In this document: positions 28,461 to 39,703 of the stretch, in pieces
How the letters are laid out: each line of letters opens with the position of its first letter
How positions within the stretch are numbered: position 1 is the first letter of the stretch
From: Saccharomyces uvarum
Taxonomy: Eukaryota; Ascomycota; Saccharomycetes; Saccharomycetales; Saccharomycetaceae
Direction of reading: 5' to 3'
Assembly: GCA_947243795.1 (NCBI GenBank)
Contig: OX365931.1
Span: 62,001-126,000, forward strand
DNA length: 64,000 nucleotides
The notes under the pieces: generated by a model
The model's database searches: none
Told to the model about the DNA's origin: nothing
The model's input: only the letters and a program-made list of their open reading frames with translations
Translations under genes and position numbers: made by a program

Positions 28461-28778
28461 GATCTAAAACATATACATAAACAACTAAGCTGAATAGTGA
28501 TTTTAATATGTAAGCCATAATAAATATATTAACATAGAAACTTAAATAAATAATAACAAAAAAAAAAATAGGAATTACATATTCTACATTGACAAAATAT
28601 TTATGCAGTGGTCATTTAAAAATGGTCATTAAATTAAACAAGTAATATGAGAAGGAGCGGGAGGGAAACGATTAAATAAAAGAGGGATAGGGATAGGGAA
28701 ATGGAGGGGGGAAATATATTATAAATAAGTAAGATGTTTGTCGGTAGTAATAGAGTTTGTTGGATGAGGCCACCTTTC
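28461..28778. other. Convergent 3' region between YDL206W and HEM3
   Basis: A 318 bp region with AT-rich 3'-processing sequence and a purine-rich run (GAGGGATAGGGATAGGGAAATGG) near 28681-28703. No gene is visible. Confidence 0.45.
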
Positions 28779-29762
28779 TCATTTAATTCTTTCTAAATTA
28801 ATTTCATCCAAAATTTTCTTGGCACCATCGGCAATCATTCTTTCAGCCAGAATCTTTCCGCAAGCCATGGAATCTTCCTTGATATTTTCTATCAACATTT
28901 CAATTTCGTCTTCCACGGCCTCAGTACCATCTACGTCAACGACAATGGCCTTTAATAGCAGTTTCTTTGTTTTCTCGTTATATGTGGTTTCTACACCAAT
29001 GGGGACGGAACAACCACCTTCCAAAGCCCTCATCAGGGCACGTTCCGATAGGCAGCATATAGTGGCATTCAGATCGCAAATATCGTCTAGAATAGTCATC
29101 ATCTTGGTGTCGCCCTTTCTAATTTCTATTCCCAGAGCGCCTTGTCCCACCGCATGATACATGGTATCTGAGTGGAACCGTTGAGTAATTCTATTTTCTA
29201 GCCCCATACGCATCAAACCAGCGGACGCCAAGATGATACATTGGTATGGAGACTTAGGGTCGTCAAGTTTTTGTAGTCTGGTTTGTATATTTCCTCTAAC
29301 ACTTTCGAACTTCAAATTTGGGTATTTTCTTTTCAGTTGAGCGGATCTTCTAACGGAAGACGTGCCCACAATGCCCCCGTCTGGAAGGTCATCTAGAGAC
29401 TTGTATGCGGAGTAGAAGGGCATGACAAGACAATCTGTCGGGTCGACACGCTCGGTGATACCTCCCAGTTCAAATCCCTCGGGCAATAGTGTAGGCATGT
29501 CCTTCAGAGAGTGGACAATCAGATCAAGCTTCTTCAAAGGATCATCGTGGTACAAGTGATCTTCTAGCTCCTTTGTCCACAAGGCCTTACCACCAAATGA
29601 GTAGAGAGGCTTGAACTGGATCTGATCGCCAAGGGTTTGCAAAGTAAAAACCTTGCAGTCGTATTCTGGATGTTTTTCCTCGATCAGTTTTGAAACATGG
29701 TTGGATTGTATTACCGCCAAATTAGATTTTCTTCCACCAATATGCAGAGTTTTGCGGCTCAT
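28779..29762 (-). CDS. HEM3: Porphobilinogen deaminase (hydroxymethylbilane synthase) Hem3
   Basis: Hem3 polymerises four porphobilinogen molecules into hydroxymethylbilane, the third step of haem synthesis after 5-aminolevulinate, in the cytosol. The 327-residue product is full length. Signature blocks are all present: [16 protein letters not shown] at the N-terminus, [40 protein letters not shown], and [11 protein letters not shown] with Cys251, to which the dipyrromethane cofactor binds. Arg residues in the SVRR and RGN blocks bind substrate carboxylates. The promoter region contains CCAAT boxes consistent with the known Hap2/3 dependence of HEM3. Confidence 0.98.
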   Translation of the reverse strand: MSRKTLHIGGRKSNLAVIQSNHVSKLIEEKHPEYDCKVFTLQTLGDQIQFKPLYSFGGKALWTKELEDHLYHDDPLKKLDLIVHSLKDMPTLLPEGFELGGITERVDPTDCLVMPFYSAYKSLDDLPDGGIVGTSSVRRSAQLKRKYPNLKFESVRGNIQTRLQKLDDPKSPYQCIILASAGLMRMGLENRITQRFHSDTMYHAVGQGALGIEIRKGDTKMMTILDDICDLNATICCLSERALMRALEGGCSVPIGVETTYNEKTKKLLLKAIVVDVDGTEAVEDEIEMLIENIKEDSMACGKILAERMIADGAKKILDEINLERIK

Positions 29763-30648
29763 AGTATGTGTATATTTTCCAACTATAGAGTATATCTAGT
29801 GTTTTTACTTTTTCTTTTTCTTTTTCTATTGTTCTAGATGCTAATATGGGATGAGTAGAACAAAATATTCAAAACGCAATACAGCCCTGTACCATTCAAA
29901 CACGAACGCCAATCTGCCAATGACCTTGAAATCAAGTTATGTGCCGCGATAATACAATCTTTTGGCCTATATCGTTTAAATAAGCGTTCCTTTAATTTTT
30001 CGGTTTCTTTCTTTTTTATGTCTAATTTTTCATTTTTTTTCACTTAAAAATTGCTGAAATTTTCGTAGCAAAAAACGAAAGGCCTTCTTTGCTTACTCAT
30101 CGTTATCTTATTGGTCCAGAGCCCAAGGGACAATAGACAAGGAGAGAGAACCGCCACTTTGGGAGTTGGATACAAAGAAGGTCTTTGATTTTGGGCTGCT
30201 ATGGGACCGAGCCATATAAGGAAGCTTGAGTGGTTAGGAGAGGACACGTCATTACCCCCTCCCCCTTCTCCGCGCTGCCAGGGACCAAGGGCTTGCAAGA
30301 GATAGACGTCAGATAGAACTATAAGGTTCGCGGCCAATGTGTCGGTGGTACCGGATGGGGCAAAGCCCAATTGAGGTGCTTGTTGTTGAGAGTGGTTTCG
30401 GCATGGCATAGGAGGCCAAAGGCGCTTTGTGGGAAGGAGGACAGCAGTAGAGGGTGACGTTTTAGCGCATAGGCAATCTCCCCTTATTGTTCACCCTTAT
30501 TTCCACCCTCAAAGGACAAGGCTTGTTATATTCCTTGGGAATATATAAAAGGGATTGAAAAAGAACAAATTCCTACATAAATCTTAGTATCAGTTTTTCT
30601 ACAATTACTTGCTTGGACCACTACACACACACACGCACTATCATCACT
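29763..30648. promoter_or_regulatory. Divergent HEM3/RTN2 promoter region with CCAAT boxes and STREs
   Basis: On the HEM3 side, CCAAT occurs at 29909-29913 and 29917-29921, and TTATTGGT at 30108-30115 is a full match to the Hap2/3/4/5 consensus TNATTGGT. On the RTN2 side, CCCCT stress-response-element cores occur near 30254 and at 30480-30484, with a (C)-rich ACCCCCTCCCCC run near 30253. A TATATAAAAGGG TATA element lies at about 30541-30552, about 100 bp before the RTN2 ATG. The assignment of sites to genes is inference from distance. Confidence 0.5.
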
Positions 30649-31803
30649 ATGAATAGAAATACAACTAACTACAAGAAGAAGGATTCGGCTACTAGTAGAA
30701 ATGCTGGCGTACCAGAGGAAGGAGGCCATCTGAACAAAAGGGGCTTGATATACTGGACCAACCCCAGGAAGTCGGGTGCAACCTTTGCTGCCACCCTGGT
30801 GGGTTTGATTGTCTTCAGAAACGTCAATGTTATTTCCGTTCTGCTCAAGATCGGGTACATGGTCCTATTCACAAGCTTTGCGGTGGAGCTATCTACGAAG
30901 ATCCTCTTTGATCAGGGTATAGTGTCCAGGCTTGGCATGAAGGAGTCTCCAGACATTGTTGGGTTCTTGAGACCACACATTGATCGTGTACTGGACCGCG
31001 TGCCTGCGGTAGAGGACAAGATTAGAAAGCTGGTATTTGCACACAGAACAAGAAACAATCTAACCATTGGTGTCTCTCTGTACTTTTTGCATGGGCTATT
31101 TGCCATCTTTTCCATGAACACTGTTTTGATGATGACCACCATGCTACTTTACACCGTACCTCTGATCTACGACAGAAAGCAGGCCAGAATTGACCGTGCT
31201 ATTGACAGGGTAAAGAACATGCTCGTCCACAGATTTCACAGAAACTATACCAAGGTCGTCGAAAAGACTGAACCATACATTGACAAGATTATTCCAACTC
31301 AAAATGATCAAGACAGCTACTCGACTTCTGTAAGTGGTAAGGATAGCTCTTCAACAACTCAACGCAACAAGGACAGCTTCCCAACATCTCAAAGCGGCAA
31401 AGACAGCCACTCGACTTCTCAGTACAGCCAAGGAAGCTACCCAATCTCTCAAGATGAGGCCAGCAGCACCCTAAAATCCGGCAAGCACGAACTACCAACA
31501 GAAAAGGACTTCAACAACAGACACGGAAACATTAGCAGGCCCGACGTCAAGACGTACGACCCAAGACAAGTGGATATCGATGCGGAATTAGCGGCTCACC
31601 AGCGTGAAGTAGAACAAAACCTAAAGGAAGGCGATTATAACTTAGTAGGAAGTAGGGAAATCCCGGACCCAATCACCGTACCAGCTCCTATCCAACGCAA
31701 CGCTATTCCTACCGAAGGCAAGTCATTCCCTGTTAGCAAGAACAATGAAACCCTACAACAAAAGAGTACTCACGGTTTGAAGCAAAAACTGCAACATGCC
31801 TAA
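30649..31803 (+). CDS. RTN2: Reticulon-like ER protein Rtn2
   Basis: Rtn2 is a reticulon that shapes tubular ER by inserting two hydrophobic hairpins into the outer leaflet. The start is the ATG at 30649 (MNRNTT), the conserved N-terminus. The open frame extends upstream only through non-ATG codons. That gives 384 residues. The reticulon homology domain spans about 30-200: GLIYWTNPRKSGATFAATL opens the first long hydrophobic segment, and NNLTIGVSLYFLHGLFAIF the second. The tail contains a tandem 10-residue repeat (about 222-271) and ends THGLKQKLQHA, conserved with S. cerevisiae. The promoter STREs fit the stress-linked expression reported for RTN2, unlike the housekeeping RTN1. Confidence 0.96.
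   Translation: MNRNTTNYKKKDSATSRNAGVPEEGGHLNKRGLIYWTNPRKSGATFAATLVGLIVFRNVNVISVLLKIGYMVLFTSFAVELSTKILFDQGIVSRLGMKESPDIVGFLRPHIDRVLDRVPAVEDKIRKLVFAHRTRNNLTIGVSLYFLHGLFAIFSMNTVLMMTTMLLYTVPLIYDRKQARIDRAIDRVKNMLVHRFHRNYTKVVEKTEPYIDKIIPTQNDQDSYSTSVSGKDSSSTTQRNKDSFPTSQSGKDSHSTSQYSQGSYPISQDEASSTLKSGKHELPTEKDFNNRHGNISRPDVKTYDPRQVDIDAELAAHQREVEQNLKEGDYNLVGSREIPDPITVPAPIQRNAIPTEGKSFPVSKNNETLQQKSTHGLKQKLQHA
31312..31461 (+). repeat. Five tandem 30 bp units coding a DSxxTSxxxK decapeptide in RTN2
   Basis: The units read DSYSTSVSGK, DSSSTTQRNK, DSFPTSQSGK, DSHSTSQYSQ and GSYPISQDEA. They are degenerate at DNA level but in exact 30 bp register, within the cytosolic tail. The S. cerevisiae protein as I recall it has a comparable but differently arranged Ser-rich stretch. 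Confidence 0.85.
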
Positions 31804-32141
31804 GTTTTCTTGACTTTTTGTTTCGCTTTTTTTTAGTTAATAGTCATTCACCCATATTTTTAATGAAGTCATGTTTATTAACTATATATTTTTCAAGAAA
31901 AATCATTACAACGATAAGTAGTTACAATATATTTTTATTTTAGTTTAGAATAATAAGTAAGTAACAACGCATTTTTTCCCTGTTGATTTTCTGTTTTGCT
32001 GCATTATTTTCCAGACCAAATCAGAGAAGAAAAAGATATTCCAAATTTTTATTAGTGTCCTGAATAAATTCTGATTTGTGAGTTGATGACTAGAAAAAAA
32101 ATGCATGTATAAAACGGGAAAAAAACATGAAGAATGATATT
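31804..32141. other. Convergent 3' region between RTN2 and ACK1
   Basis: A 338 bp AT-rich region between convergent genes. I see only 3'-end-like T-rich sequence. Confidence 0.45.
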
Positions 32142-34019
32142 TCATAAGTTCGTCAAATTTCGGAGCGCATCAACTGCCTTCTTAAACCCCAATCTTGCAG
32201 CTCTGTGGTAGTATTGTTTAGCCAGATTCAAGTCAATGTTACAACCAATACCCTTTTCGTAATAAAACCCCAGGGCAAACTCGGTACGTGCCAACTTCCC
32301 GTCCGAACACTTGCTACTTTTCAAAGCCCAATCTAAGGCCTCTTTATTATTCGGTTTCAAGACGTTTGCCGCCCCTGTTAGGTACCAACCACTCAACGAT
32401 AACATTGCCATTGGGTTCCCTCTTGGTTGAGCAGCAGCAGCTTTGGAATACCAACATATAGATTTCTTGGCTAAAATTGGCAACCCCAAGTCACCGTTTT
32501 CATAACAATTGCCCAACTTCCATTGCGCTAGAGGGTACTCGCAGTCTTTGGCACATTGGTAGTAGTACTTTACGGCCAGTTGAGGATCTCTTCGTATCCC
32601 ATTAGCAAATAATAAATTTTGAATCTCTGGTGGCATAACACTAAATTCATAGAGTTTACCCAGCTCATATAACGTTTGCGGAGAGTCGCCATTTTGGGTT
32701 GCCTTATCAAACCATTTAACAGCTAGTAAGACATCGTGCTTCTGCATGTTTAGTCCGTATAAGTGACTCATCCCCAATTTATACATGCACGCAGAATTAG
32801 AGCAAACTTCGGCTCCTTGCTGGTAATATTGGAAAGCCTTCCTTATGCATTGTTCCTTAGTGAGCGATGGATCGAAAGAAGAAGTACCTCGTTGATATTC
32901 AAAGCATATACCAGCACGATAACAAGCATCTGAATCGTTCAATTTGGCAGCTTTGCAATAATATTCGAGCGCCTTTTCATCATTCTTGAGGACGATATTT
33001 TTGTTTTTAATGGGCAAATACGGTTGGTGTGAGTATAAGGTCCCCATCAAATACATGGCACGAGGCCATTTTACAGTAATTAGTTTTGTGAGCACTTTGA
33101 ATGAATGTTCCAATATGACTTTTTGATTTTTCAACATTTCCTCAGGTTTTAATCTTCTTTTGAGTTTTTCTGCATTTATGTTATATTGCGATATAAAGTC
33201 GTCCTTAAAGGCATACGTAAGTAATGCTTCACACCATTTCATTTGTATCTCGGGAGTAAATTTCGAAGAGTCGTTGATAGTCTTCTTATAGATTTGATAG
33301 AAGGCTAACGCATCCGGTGAATAGGTGGAAAGTTTATCCTTACTGCTCGAAGATTCATTGGTCTTTGTCTTAGTGATGCTATTAGTCGTTGCTTGACTGG
33401 TTTTCTGTGGTGGGGCGGGTCTCTTCTCCAAGGGTCGTATGGGAGGTTTTTCCTCTGTTCTGTATAATTTTTCTTGCAACACCCTGGACTCAGATTCTTC
33501 ATAAGGCGGTGGAGCTAAAGTGCTATTGATAGTCCCTGATATTCGGCTTTCATCGGCGATTGATATATTATGTGCAGATGACGAATTTAAGCTATTTTTT
33601 GCCGAATTAAAATTGAATGGGAGCTCATATCTATTGCTAGCACTATTATTGCTACTAGTAGCGTCTCCCATGTCACCTGCTGGTTTGGCATTAAATATGT
33701 CCATGCCGTTATTACTGTTAATGGTCACTGGAGTCCCTAATTGACCACCGTCGACATTGCTATCTGTGAAATTCAACGCACTTAAAGGTAATGAGAGCGA
33801 GGACGAAGACGAAGGAGACGTGAATGGAATAGCCGGCGTCAGTTCAGCCAAGGAATCATCTAGCGGATACGGCGCAGGAATCATATTCTGGGTGGTCGAA
33901 TCGTGCCTGTCGGTGTTGATATTGCCCAGTTTATGCGAGGAATCTCGTCCTCTTAGCGGTGGAAACATGTTTATATGCTTATCATACGGATTTGATTGCG
34001 GCTGGCCTTGATTAACCAT
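32142..34019 (-). CDS. ACK1: Ack1, Sel1-repeat protein linked to cell-wall integrity signalling
   Basis: Ack1 is a Sel1-like repeat (SLR) protein that, in S. cerevisiae, acts upstream of the Pkc1 cell-wall integrity pathway. The start is the ATG at 34019 (MVNQGQPQ), two codons inside a longer open frame that begins without an ATG. This gives 625 residues. The N-terminal 250 residues are Ser/Asn/Pro-rich and probably disordered. From about 320 to 620, Sel1-type helical repeats are visible, with repeated A-x-x-L-G-x-x-Y and Y-x-x-A patterns (MYLMGTLYSHQPYLP, ALEYYCKAAKLNDSDACY, MYKLGMSHLYGLN, AQWKLGNCYENGD, AKQYYHRAARLGFKKA). The repeats are relatives of those in Chs4/Skt5-type adaptors. Confidence 0.94.
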   Translation of the reverse strand: MVNQGQPQSNPYDKHINMFPPLRGRDSSHKLGNINTDRHDSTTQNMIPAPYPLDDSLAELTPAIPFTSPSSSSSLSLPLSALNFTDSNVDGGQLGTPVTINSNNGMDIFNAKPAGDMGDATSSNNSASNRYELPFNFNSAKNSLNSSSAHNISIADESRISGTINSTLAPPPYEESESRVLQEKLYRTEEKPPIRPLEKRPAPPQKTSQATTNSITKTKTNESSSSKDKLSTYSPDALAFYQIYKKTINDSSKFTPEIQMKWCEALLTYAFKDDFISQYNINAEKLKRRLKPEEMLKNQKVILEHSFKVLTKLITVKWPRAMYLMGTLYSHQPYLPIKNKNIVLKNDEKALEYYCKAAKLNDSDACYRAGICFEYQRGTSSFDPSLTKEQCIRKAFQYYQQGAEVCSNSACMYKLGMSHLYGLNMQKHDVLLAVKWFDKATQNGDSPQTLYELGKLYEFSVMPPEIQNLLFANGIRRDPQLAVKYYYQCAKDCEYPLAQWKLGNCYENGDLGLPILAKKSICWYSKAAAAQPRGNPMAMLSLSGWYLTGAANVLKPNNKEALDWALKSSKCSDGKLARTEFALGFYYEKGIGCNIDLNLAKQYYHRAARLGFKKAVDALRNLTNL

Positions 34020-34542
34020 TGCCAACTGTAGTAGAAAAAAGTATTAAAACGTGGTGATGAATGAAAGAAAAGAGAAAATGAAGTCAAAAGCTAGTTCATT
34101 AAAAGAAACGCTTCTAAATCCAGTTTTTACTGCGTTCTTGTATAAATCCTGAGTAATTCCAATTAAACTACCGGGATACTAACCTTTTCTGTAACTTTCT
34201 ACCACCGACGACCGATGTACATCTTAAACTATCTTATATGTTCCTAATAAATTGTCGTCAATTTTCAATTTAGGTCTTCCAGATTTCAAACACAATAGCC
34301 TCATTTTATTAAGCCAAGACCTTTAAATTTAAATTATTTTTAAGTTTATGCCTAATATATATTGTAGTTTACCCTAGGGCATGGCATACTCAAGCTAATT
34401 TTTTTTTGGTTAAACTAGAGCTAATAGATAGAGAAAAAGAGTAAAAAAGGTCCACGTAATTGAAGAAAGAAAGAAAGAGGGAGAGACAAAAGGCATAGAC
34501 TGTGTGAGGAGTGTTTTGAAGCGCGACGTACAATTATAATTA
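34020..34542. other. Divergent ACK1/MRPL11 promoter region
   Basis: A 523 bp AT-rich region between divergent genes. It includes purine-rich AAGAAAGAAAGAAAGAGGGAGAG near 34463. I could not assign a factor-binding site. Confidence 0.45.
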
Positions 34543-35289
34543 ATGTTGCGTTTGGGTTTTATGCCTAGATGGGTCCCCAGGAATGGGTTTTTTGCCTTTA
34601 CAGACACAATCGGCGTACATAAGAGATTCTATGCACTGGCTTCTGAGCAATTGTCAAGAAAGACGGTGAAACCGCTGGAATCGAGGAAAACGTTTCTCAT
34701 AGACACATACAAGTACTTGATGGAGAAAAGCTCCGTGGTTCTATTTGTCCATTACAATAATCTCTCTAAGACCGAAGATCACCATTTTAGGTTCAGAATT
34801 AAGCAGACGGGGGGGAAACTTACAAAAGTGAGGAACAATCTGTTTGAGGTTTATTTAAGAAACTCGCATCTGCCCGATCCATGTGGTCCTGCAAAACGCA
34901 AAGAGCAAAACCGGAAGCATCCGCTCTTGCCCCTGCTGAAGGGTCCCACGGCCACCATTACGTTCGACGATACTAACCCTCAACAAGTGGCGAAACTGCT
35001 GAAGCTCTTGCAGTCAGCACAGGACAAGCTGTTGGTGATTGGCGCCAAAGTGGAAAATCAAGTTTTGGATGTGGAAAAACTGAACGATTTTAAGACTCTC
35101 CCTACAAAGACGGAACTGCAATCCCAGATGGTTGGCGTATTGCAAATGCTCAGTGGTCTCGGTTTGGTTCGTACGCTGGAAAGCGGGTCGAATGTGCTCT
35201 ACCTGACATTGCAATCGCACCATGATAACCAAAAGCCTAAGGAAGATGTAGATACAAGTGCGGACTCCAAGCCAGAAGAACCAAAATAA
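34543..35289 (+). CDS. MRPL11: Mitochondrial ribosomal protein of the large subunit, Mrpl11 (uL10m)
   Basis: Mrpl11 is the mitochondrial counterpart of bacterial L10, anchoring the L7/L12 stalk of the mitoribosomal large subunit. The product has 248 residues. The N-terminus ([19 protein letters not shown]) is rich in Arg and hydrophobic residues with no acidic ones, a plausible mitochondrial targeting peptide. The L10-like core reads [30 protein letters not shown]. The C-terminal [17 protein letters not shown] region precedes an acidic tail. Identity rests on gene position, length and these features. Confidence 0.94.
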   Translation: MLRLGFMPRWVPRNGFFAFTDTIGVHKRFYALASEQLSRKTVKPLESRKTFLIDTYKYLMEKSSVVLFVHYNNLSKTEDHHFRFRIKQTGGKLTKVRNNLFEVYLRNSHLPDPCGPAKRKEQNRKHPLLPLLKGPTATITFDDTNPQQVAKLLKLLQSAQDKLLVIGAKVENQVLDVEKLNDFKTLPTKTELQSQMVGVLQMLSGLGLVRTLESGSNVLYLTLQSHHDNQKPKEDVDTSADSKPEEPK

Positions 35290-36462
<1,173 letters not shown>

Positions 36463-36567
36463 CAATATAGATTAATAACGTAATTGTTTTTTTATATAAG
36501 TTTTAAACCATTTTTCCCATATACATATTTGTCCTTTAATGTTTTGTTTTTGAGTATGGCATGTGGC

Positions 36568-37134
36568 CTATACCTCGTTGAGTTCTACCTTACTAGTCCT
36601 TTCATTATTTAACAACTGTTCTTTCAGTTTGCAGCTCCATTTATATCCTGTTAACTTCTTATTGCTACCAATGATTCTATGGCATGGCACCACAAGTGCC
36701 AAATTGTTTGCGCCGCATGCTCTTCCAACAGATCTCGCAGCGGTTGGTTTCCCTATTCTTTTGGCAATATCACCATATGTAGTAACATGGCCATGTTCCA
36801 CTTTTAATAGTTCATCCCAAACTTTACGTTGGAATTTCGTTCCAAATAGGAACTCAAAGGGAATGGCATCTGGCGGCAACGGCATCTTATTCCCTAGGCA
36901 TATTTTATAGTTTTCAATCAACTTTTCATATTTTTTAGTGTCTTTCAGCGTATATAACTCGTGCTTTACATCTTGTTTCTCGTTTTTCTTCAAGAAATCT
37001 TTCAAGTTTGTTAAAAGAAAAGATTCATCCTTACCTAATGAAGCAAAAACTAGACTCTGCGTTTGATCTTTGAACACTAAAAGTGCACCAGTGACCTCAG
37101 TCTCGATATAGGTATAGCAAAGTTGCTCATTCAT
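36568..37134 (-). CDS. MGT1: O6-alkylguanine-DNA alkyltransferase Mgt1
   Basis: Mgt1 repairs O6-methylguanine by transferring the methyl group irreversibly to its own cysteine. The 188-residue length is that of S. cerevisiae. The family core is intact: GTKFQRKVWDELLKVEHGHVTTYGDIA (helix-turn-helix region, DNA-binding), TAARSVGRACGANNLALVVPCHRI with the acceptor Cys151 in PCHR, and GSNKKLTGYKWS. The gene is convergent with TRM8, with only about 105 bp between stops. The N-terminal 80 residues are diverged, as usual in this family. The start MNEQLCYTYIETEVTG is supported by similarity to the known N-terminus. Confidence 0.98.
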   Translation of the reverse strand: MNEQLCYTYIETEVTGALLVFKDQTQSLVFASLGKDESFLLTNLKDFLKKNEKQDVKHELYTLKDTKKYEKLIENYKICLGNKMPLPPDAIPFEFLFGTKFQRKVWDELLKVEHGHVTTYGDIAKRIGKPTAARSVGRACGANNLALVVPCHRIIGSNKKLTGYKWSCKLKEQLLNNERTSKVELNEV

Positions 37135-37357
37135 CTTTTGGTTAAGTAGATTGGTACCAATGATGTAATTCGCTTTTTTATTTTTTCAGAAGTACGTCTC
37201 ATTTCATCTTGCTAGACTTCCTTCCTTTTCTTTTTATAAAGAAAAAGCTTATCGCTATTATTTTTACTCTAATTTGTAAAATAATAGATATACATATGTT
37301 AAAGAAGAAGCTAAATAGTAGTACGTACAACGAAGCGAATATCTTTAGTAAGTGACA

Positions 37358-39421
37358 CTAAGCAGCCACTATGTTGCTAGGCGGATTATGTTCCCTATTT
37401 GAAAGCTCTTCGTTAGTATTGCTAACATTTTCAGCCATTGAATCAGCTCTATTATGGAAACTGAAAAATTCACCCGTCCTTGATGGCCCAGAATCGGATG
37501 TAATGAAATAAACATTTTGTGCAGAACCGTCCGGCTGACTCGGTACGCCGTTATCATTGGATATAGCTGGGTCGGTTTCAATCGATGAGTATGCTTGGTT
37601 GTTTTGTTTAATGCTGCTTCCTAAAGTATTTATCTGGTACGCAGAAAAAGAAGGCGAGGACGAAAGTTCAGAACCACTATCGCCAAAAACATCGTCATTA
37701 TTGGCACTATCATTGCCAGCAGAATCATCAGCAGAATTCAGCCTCTCATCATGAGTCTCGATAGGGAAATTCTTTAACACGAATATTATAGATATGAAAG
37801 AAGATAAAGATGGAATAAGGTAGAACTTCCAAGAAAGACGATCAATAAGTATTGGTGTTATTAAACTTGCGAACCATTTAAAGAACCAATAAAAGTTAGA
37901 GAGCAGCAGTATTACTGGGGCCTGTGATAAGTGGGGTAAAAGCTCAATGGTCATAATCCACCCAGTAGAATCCCAACTGATGAAGTGTGTAAGAAGAAAT
38001 ACCGCGAACAATATTGATATATATCTCGTTGTAGTCTTGGGAAACCAATCCGTAAAAGATAAGGTGAATAATAGAACACACATAATGACAGAACCTAATA
38101 ATGCGTTCATCTTTTCCTTGCGTCTCCGAAGTATCATGGGGAAATATGCTAATGTCGCCACAGTGTAAACTAAGGCATTTATCCCTGTTAGATAGATAGA
38201 TTTTCTTTCTCCCCTGCCAACTTGCTGTAGTATTAGCGGTGAGTAGTATAAGAAGGCATCAACACCGTTTAGTCGTGTAAACAATTGGAAACCTAGTAGA
38301 ATTTTTATTAATGGAGAGAAATCATTGAAGATATATGAATATGGATAAGTGTTTTTTTGTAGGTGTGATTTCAGAAGCATATCTCTTTTCAAAGATCTGA
38401 ACTTCAACTGACTTTGATTTTCTTCGAAGTCGCAATCATTGAATATATTCGATATCAAAACTAATGCTTCCACATCTTTTTTTTGCTTTAATAACCAAGT
38501 GGGTGATTCTAAAATTAGGTAAAACGACATCAAGTTTAGTGCTACCCCCAGAAACACATGCGTCGATAAGGGGTATTTCCATGCAAAACCCCAATATCTA
38601 AAAGCACAGTTAATCCAAATCCCTAATGAATACGCAACAACATTGGAAACACACTGAATGGAAATAAGTGTTCTTTTTCTTATATATGGGAGGGGGAACT
38701 CGAATTGGTAAACTATCATCATGGCAAATGCAAATCCCATACCTATACCAAGTATAAATCTACCTAACAGGAGGTACCATTGATTCAGAGCAAAAACCTG
38801 GATAAAAGCGCCCAAAGAGTATATCATTGTGCTTATCTGGAGCATTTTCTTCCTGCTATAAACCTCCAAGACACCAGAATAAACAAACAAAGACGCCATA
38901 AAGGCACCGAAGTTGACAACGCTTACAATGTTACCTAATGAAGAGGTCAATGGGTAATCGAAGAATTTCTGAAATGACAGCGTCATAACGTTGCCGGAAA
39001 TGAGACCCTGGTCCAACCCTGACAACGACGAAACCAACACCACAAACAATATAAAGGAAACTCGAAGAGTCCGACTCGAATGTCTTGTTTTCTTGCTTCG
39101 TAGCTGTGAGATTTCAGCCTGTTGTAATAATTGGCGGTAAGGATCGTCCATCGACAATCTAGGGGAGCGCTCTGAGAGTGGCAAAATGACAGTAGCATCA
39201 CTATCTCTATAGAGTGAACCACGACGTGAGCTATGGGCCGTGATGTTATTCTCAAACCTAAATATGTCAGGGTTCTTGTGTGGCAATGAAGTTAGTGCCG
39301 TATCATCTTGTTTGCTGTTAAAATCCTGTGCCAACTGATGTGCTCTATCGATATGTGCCGAACTAGCAGCTTCTTGACCAACCGGTTTATTTGAACGTGA
39401 CATACTTAAGGGATGCTTCAT
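37358..39421 (-). CDS. Sugar-transporter-like MFS protein (YDL199C counterpart)
   Basis: A 687-residue putative transporter, the same length as S. cerevisiae YDL199C, with no proven substrate. The start is the ATG at 39421 (MKHPLSMSRSNK); the four codons before it lack an ATG. Long hydrophilic N- (about 115 residues) and C-terminal (about 130 residues) tails flank about 12 hydrophobic helices. Sugar-porter traces include SGLDQGLISGNV in helix 1, YSRKKMLQI, LLGRFILGIGMGF, LILESPTWLLKQK after helix 6, and FQLFTRLNGVDAFLYYSPL in helix 7, where hexose transporters have QQxxGxNxxxYY. Several sugar-binding positions differ from the Hxt type, so it may carry another substrate or act as a sensor. Its tails invite comparison with SNF3 nearby. 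Confidence 0.88.
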   Translation of the reverse strand: MKHPLSMSRSNKPVGQEAASSAHIDRAHQLAQDFNSKQDDTALTSLPHKNPDIFRFENNITAHSSRRGSLYRDSDATVILPLSERSPRLSMDDPYRQLLQQAEISQLRSKKTRHSSRTLRVSFILFVVLVSSLSGLDQGLISGNVMTLSFQKFFDYPLTSSLGNIVSVVNFGAFMASLFVYSGVLEVYSRKKMLQISTMIYSLGAFIQVFALNQWYLLLGRFILGIGMGFAFAMMIVYQFEFPLPYIRKRTLISIQCVSNVVAYSLGIWINCAFRYWGFAWKYPLSTHVFLGVALNLMSFYLILESPTWLLKQKKDVEALVLISNIFNDCDFEENQSQLKFRSLKRDMLLKSHLQKNTYPYSYIFNDFSPLIKILLGFQLFTRLNGVDAFLYYSPLILQQVGRGERKSIYLTGINALVYTVATLAYFPMILRRRKEKMNALLGSVIMCVLLFTLSFTDWFPKTTTRYISILFAVFLLTHFISWDSTGWIMTIELLPHLSQAPVILLLSNFYWFFKWFASLITPILIDRLSWKFYLIPSLSSFISIIFVLKNFPIETHDERLNSADDSAGNDSANNDDVFGDSGSELSSSPSFSAYQINTLGSSIKQNNQAYSSIETDPAISNDNGVPSQPDGSAQNVYFITSDSGPSRTGEFFSFHNRADSMAENVSNTNEELSNREHNPPSNIVAA

Positions 39422-39703
39422 TGTTTTTACCACTAGGAAGAAAAGAGACTGTGCGAAAGTGTTTACTTCAGCGATCTGTTTTCATGTTATCCTTCGTCCT
39501 GGACTGAGTCAACCAACCCTTTAAAAATGTCCTTTCAAGGCGCGGCTGGCATATTACCGAGGCACAATTAGAACCGCACTGTCATGGGGGTAGATCAAAA
39601 CAGAAAATAATACATAAACTACAAACGTATATCCTATATACCTTTTATATTCACAAGCTCTATGCAGAAAAAAAGAAAGAATAAAAGAAAAGAGGTTTTA
39701 AAT

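Noticed and set aside
30044-30409. 121-codon minus-strand open frame between HEM3 and RTN2
   Set aside because: It lies in promoter sequence, has no recognisable protein character and no preferred codon use.
30613-30648. Twelve-codon N-terminal extension of RTN2
   Set aside because: It would start at TTG. The ATG at 30649 gives the conserved MNRNTT start.
34020-34025. Two extra N-terminal codons for ACK1
   Set aside because: They begin with TTG. The first ATG is at 34019.
39422-39433. Four extra N-terminal codons for the YDL199C counterpart
   Set aside because: They begin with GTG. The ATG at 39421 gives the length expected for the family.
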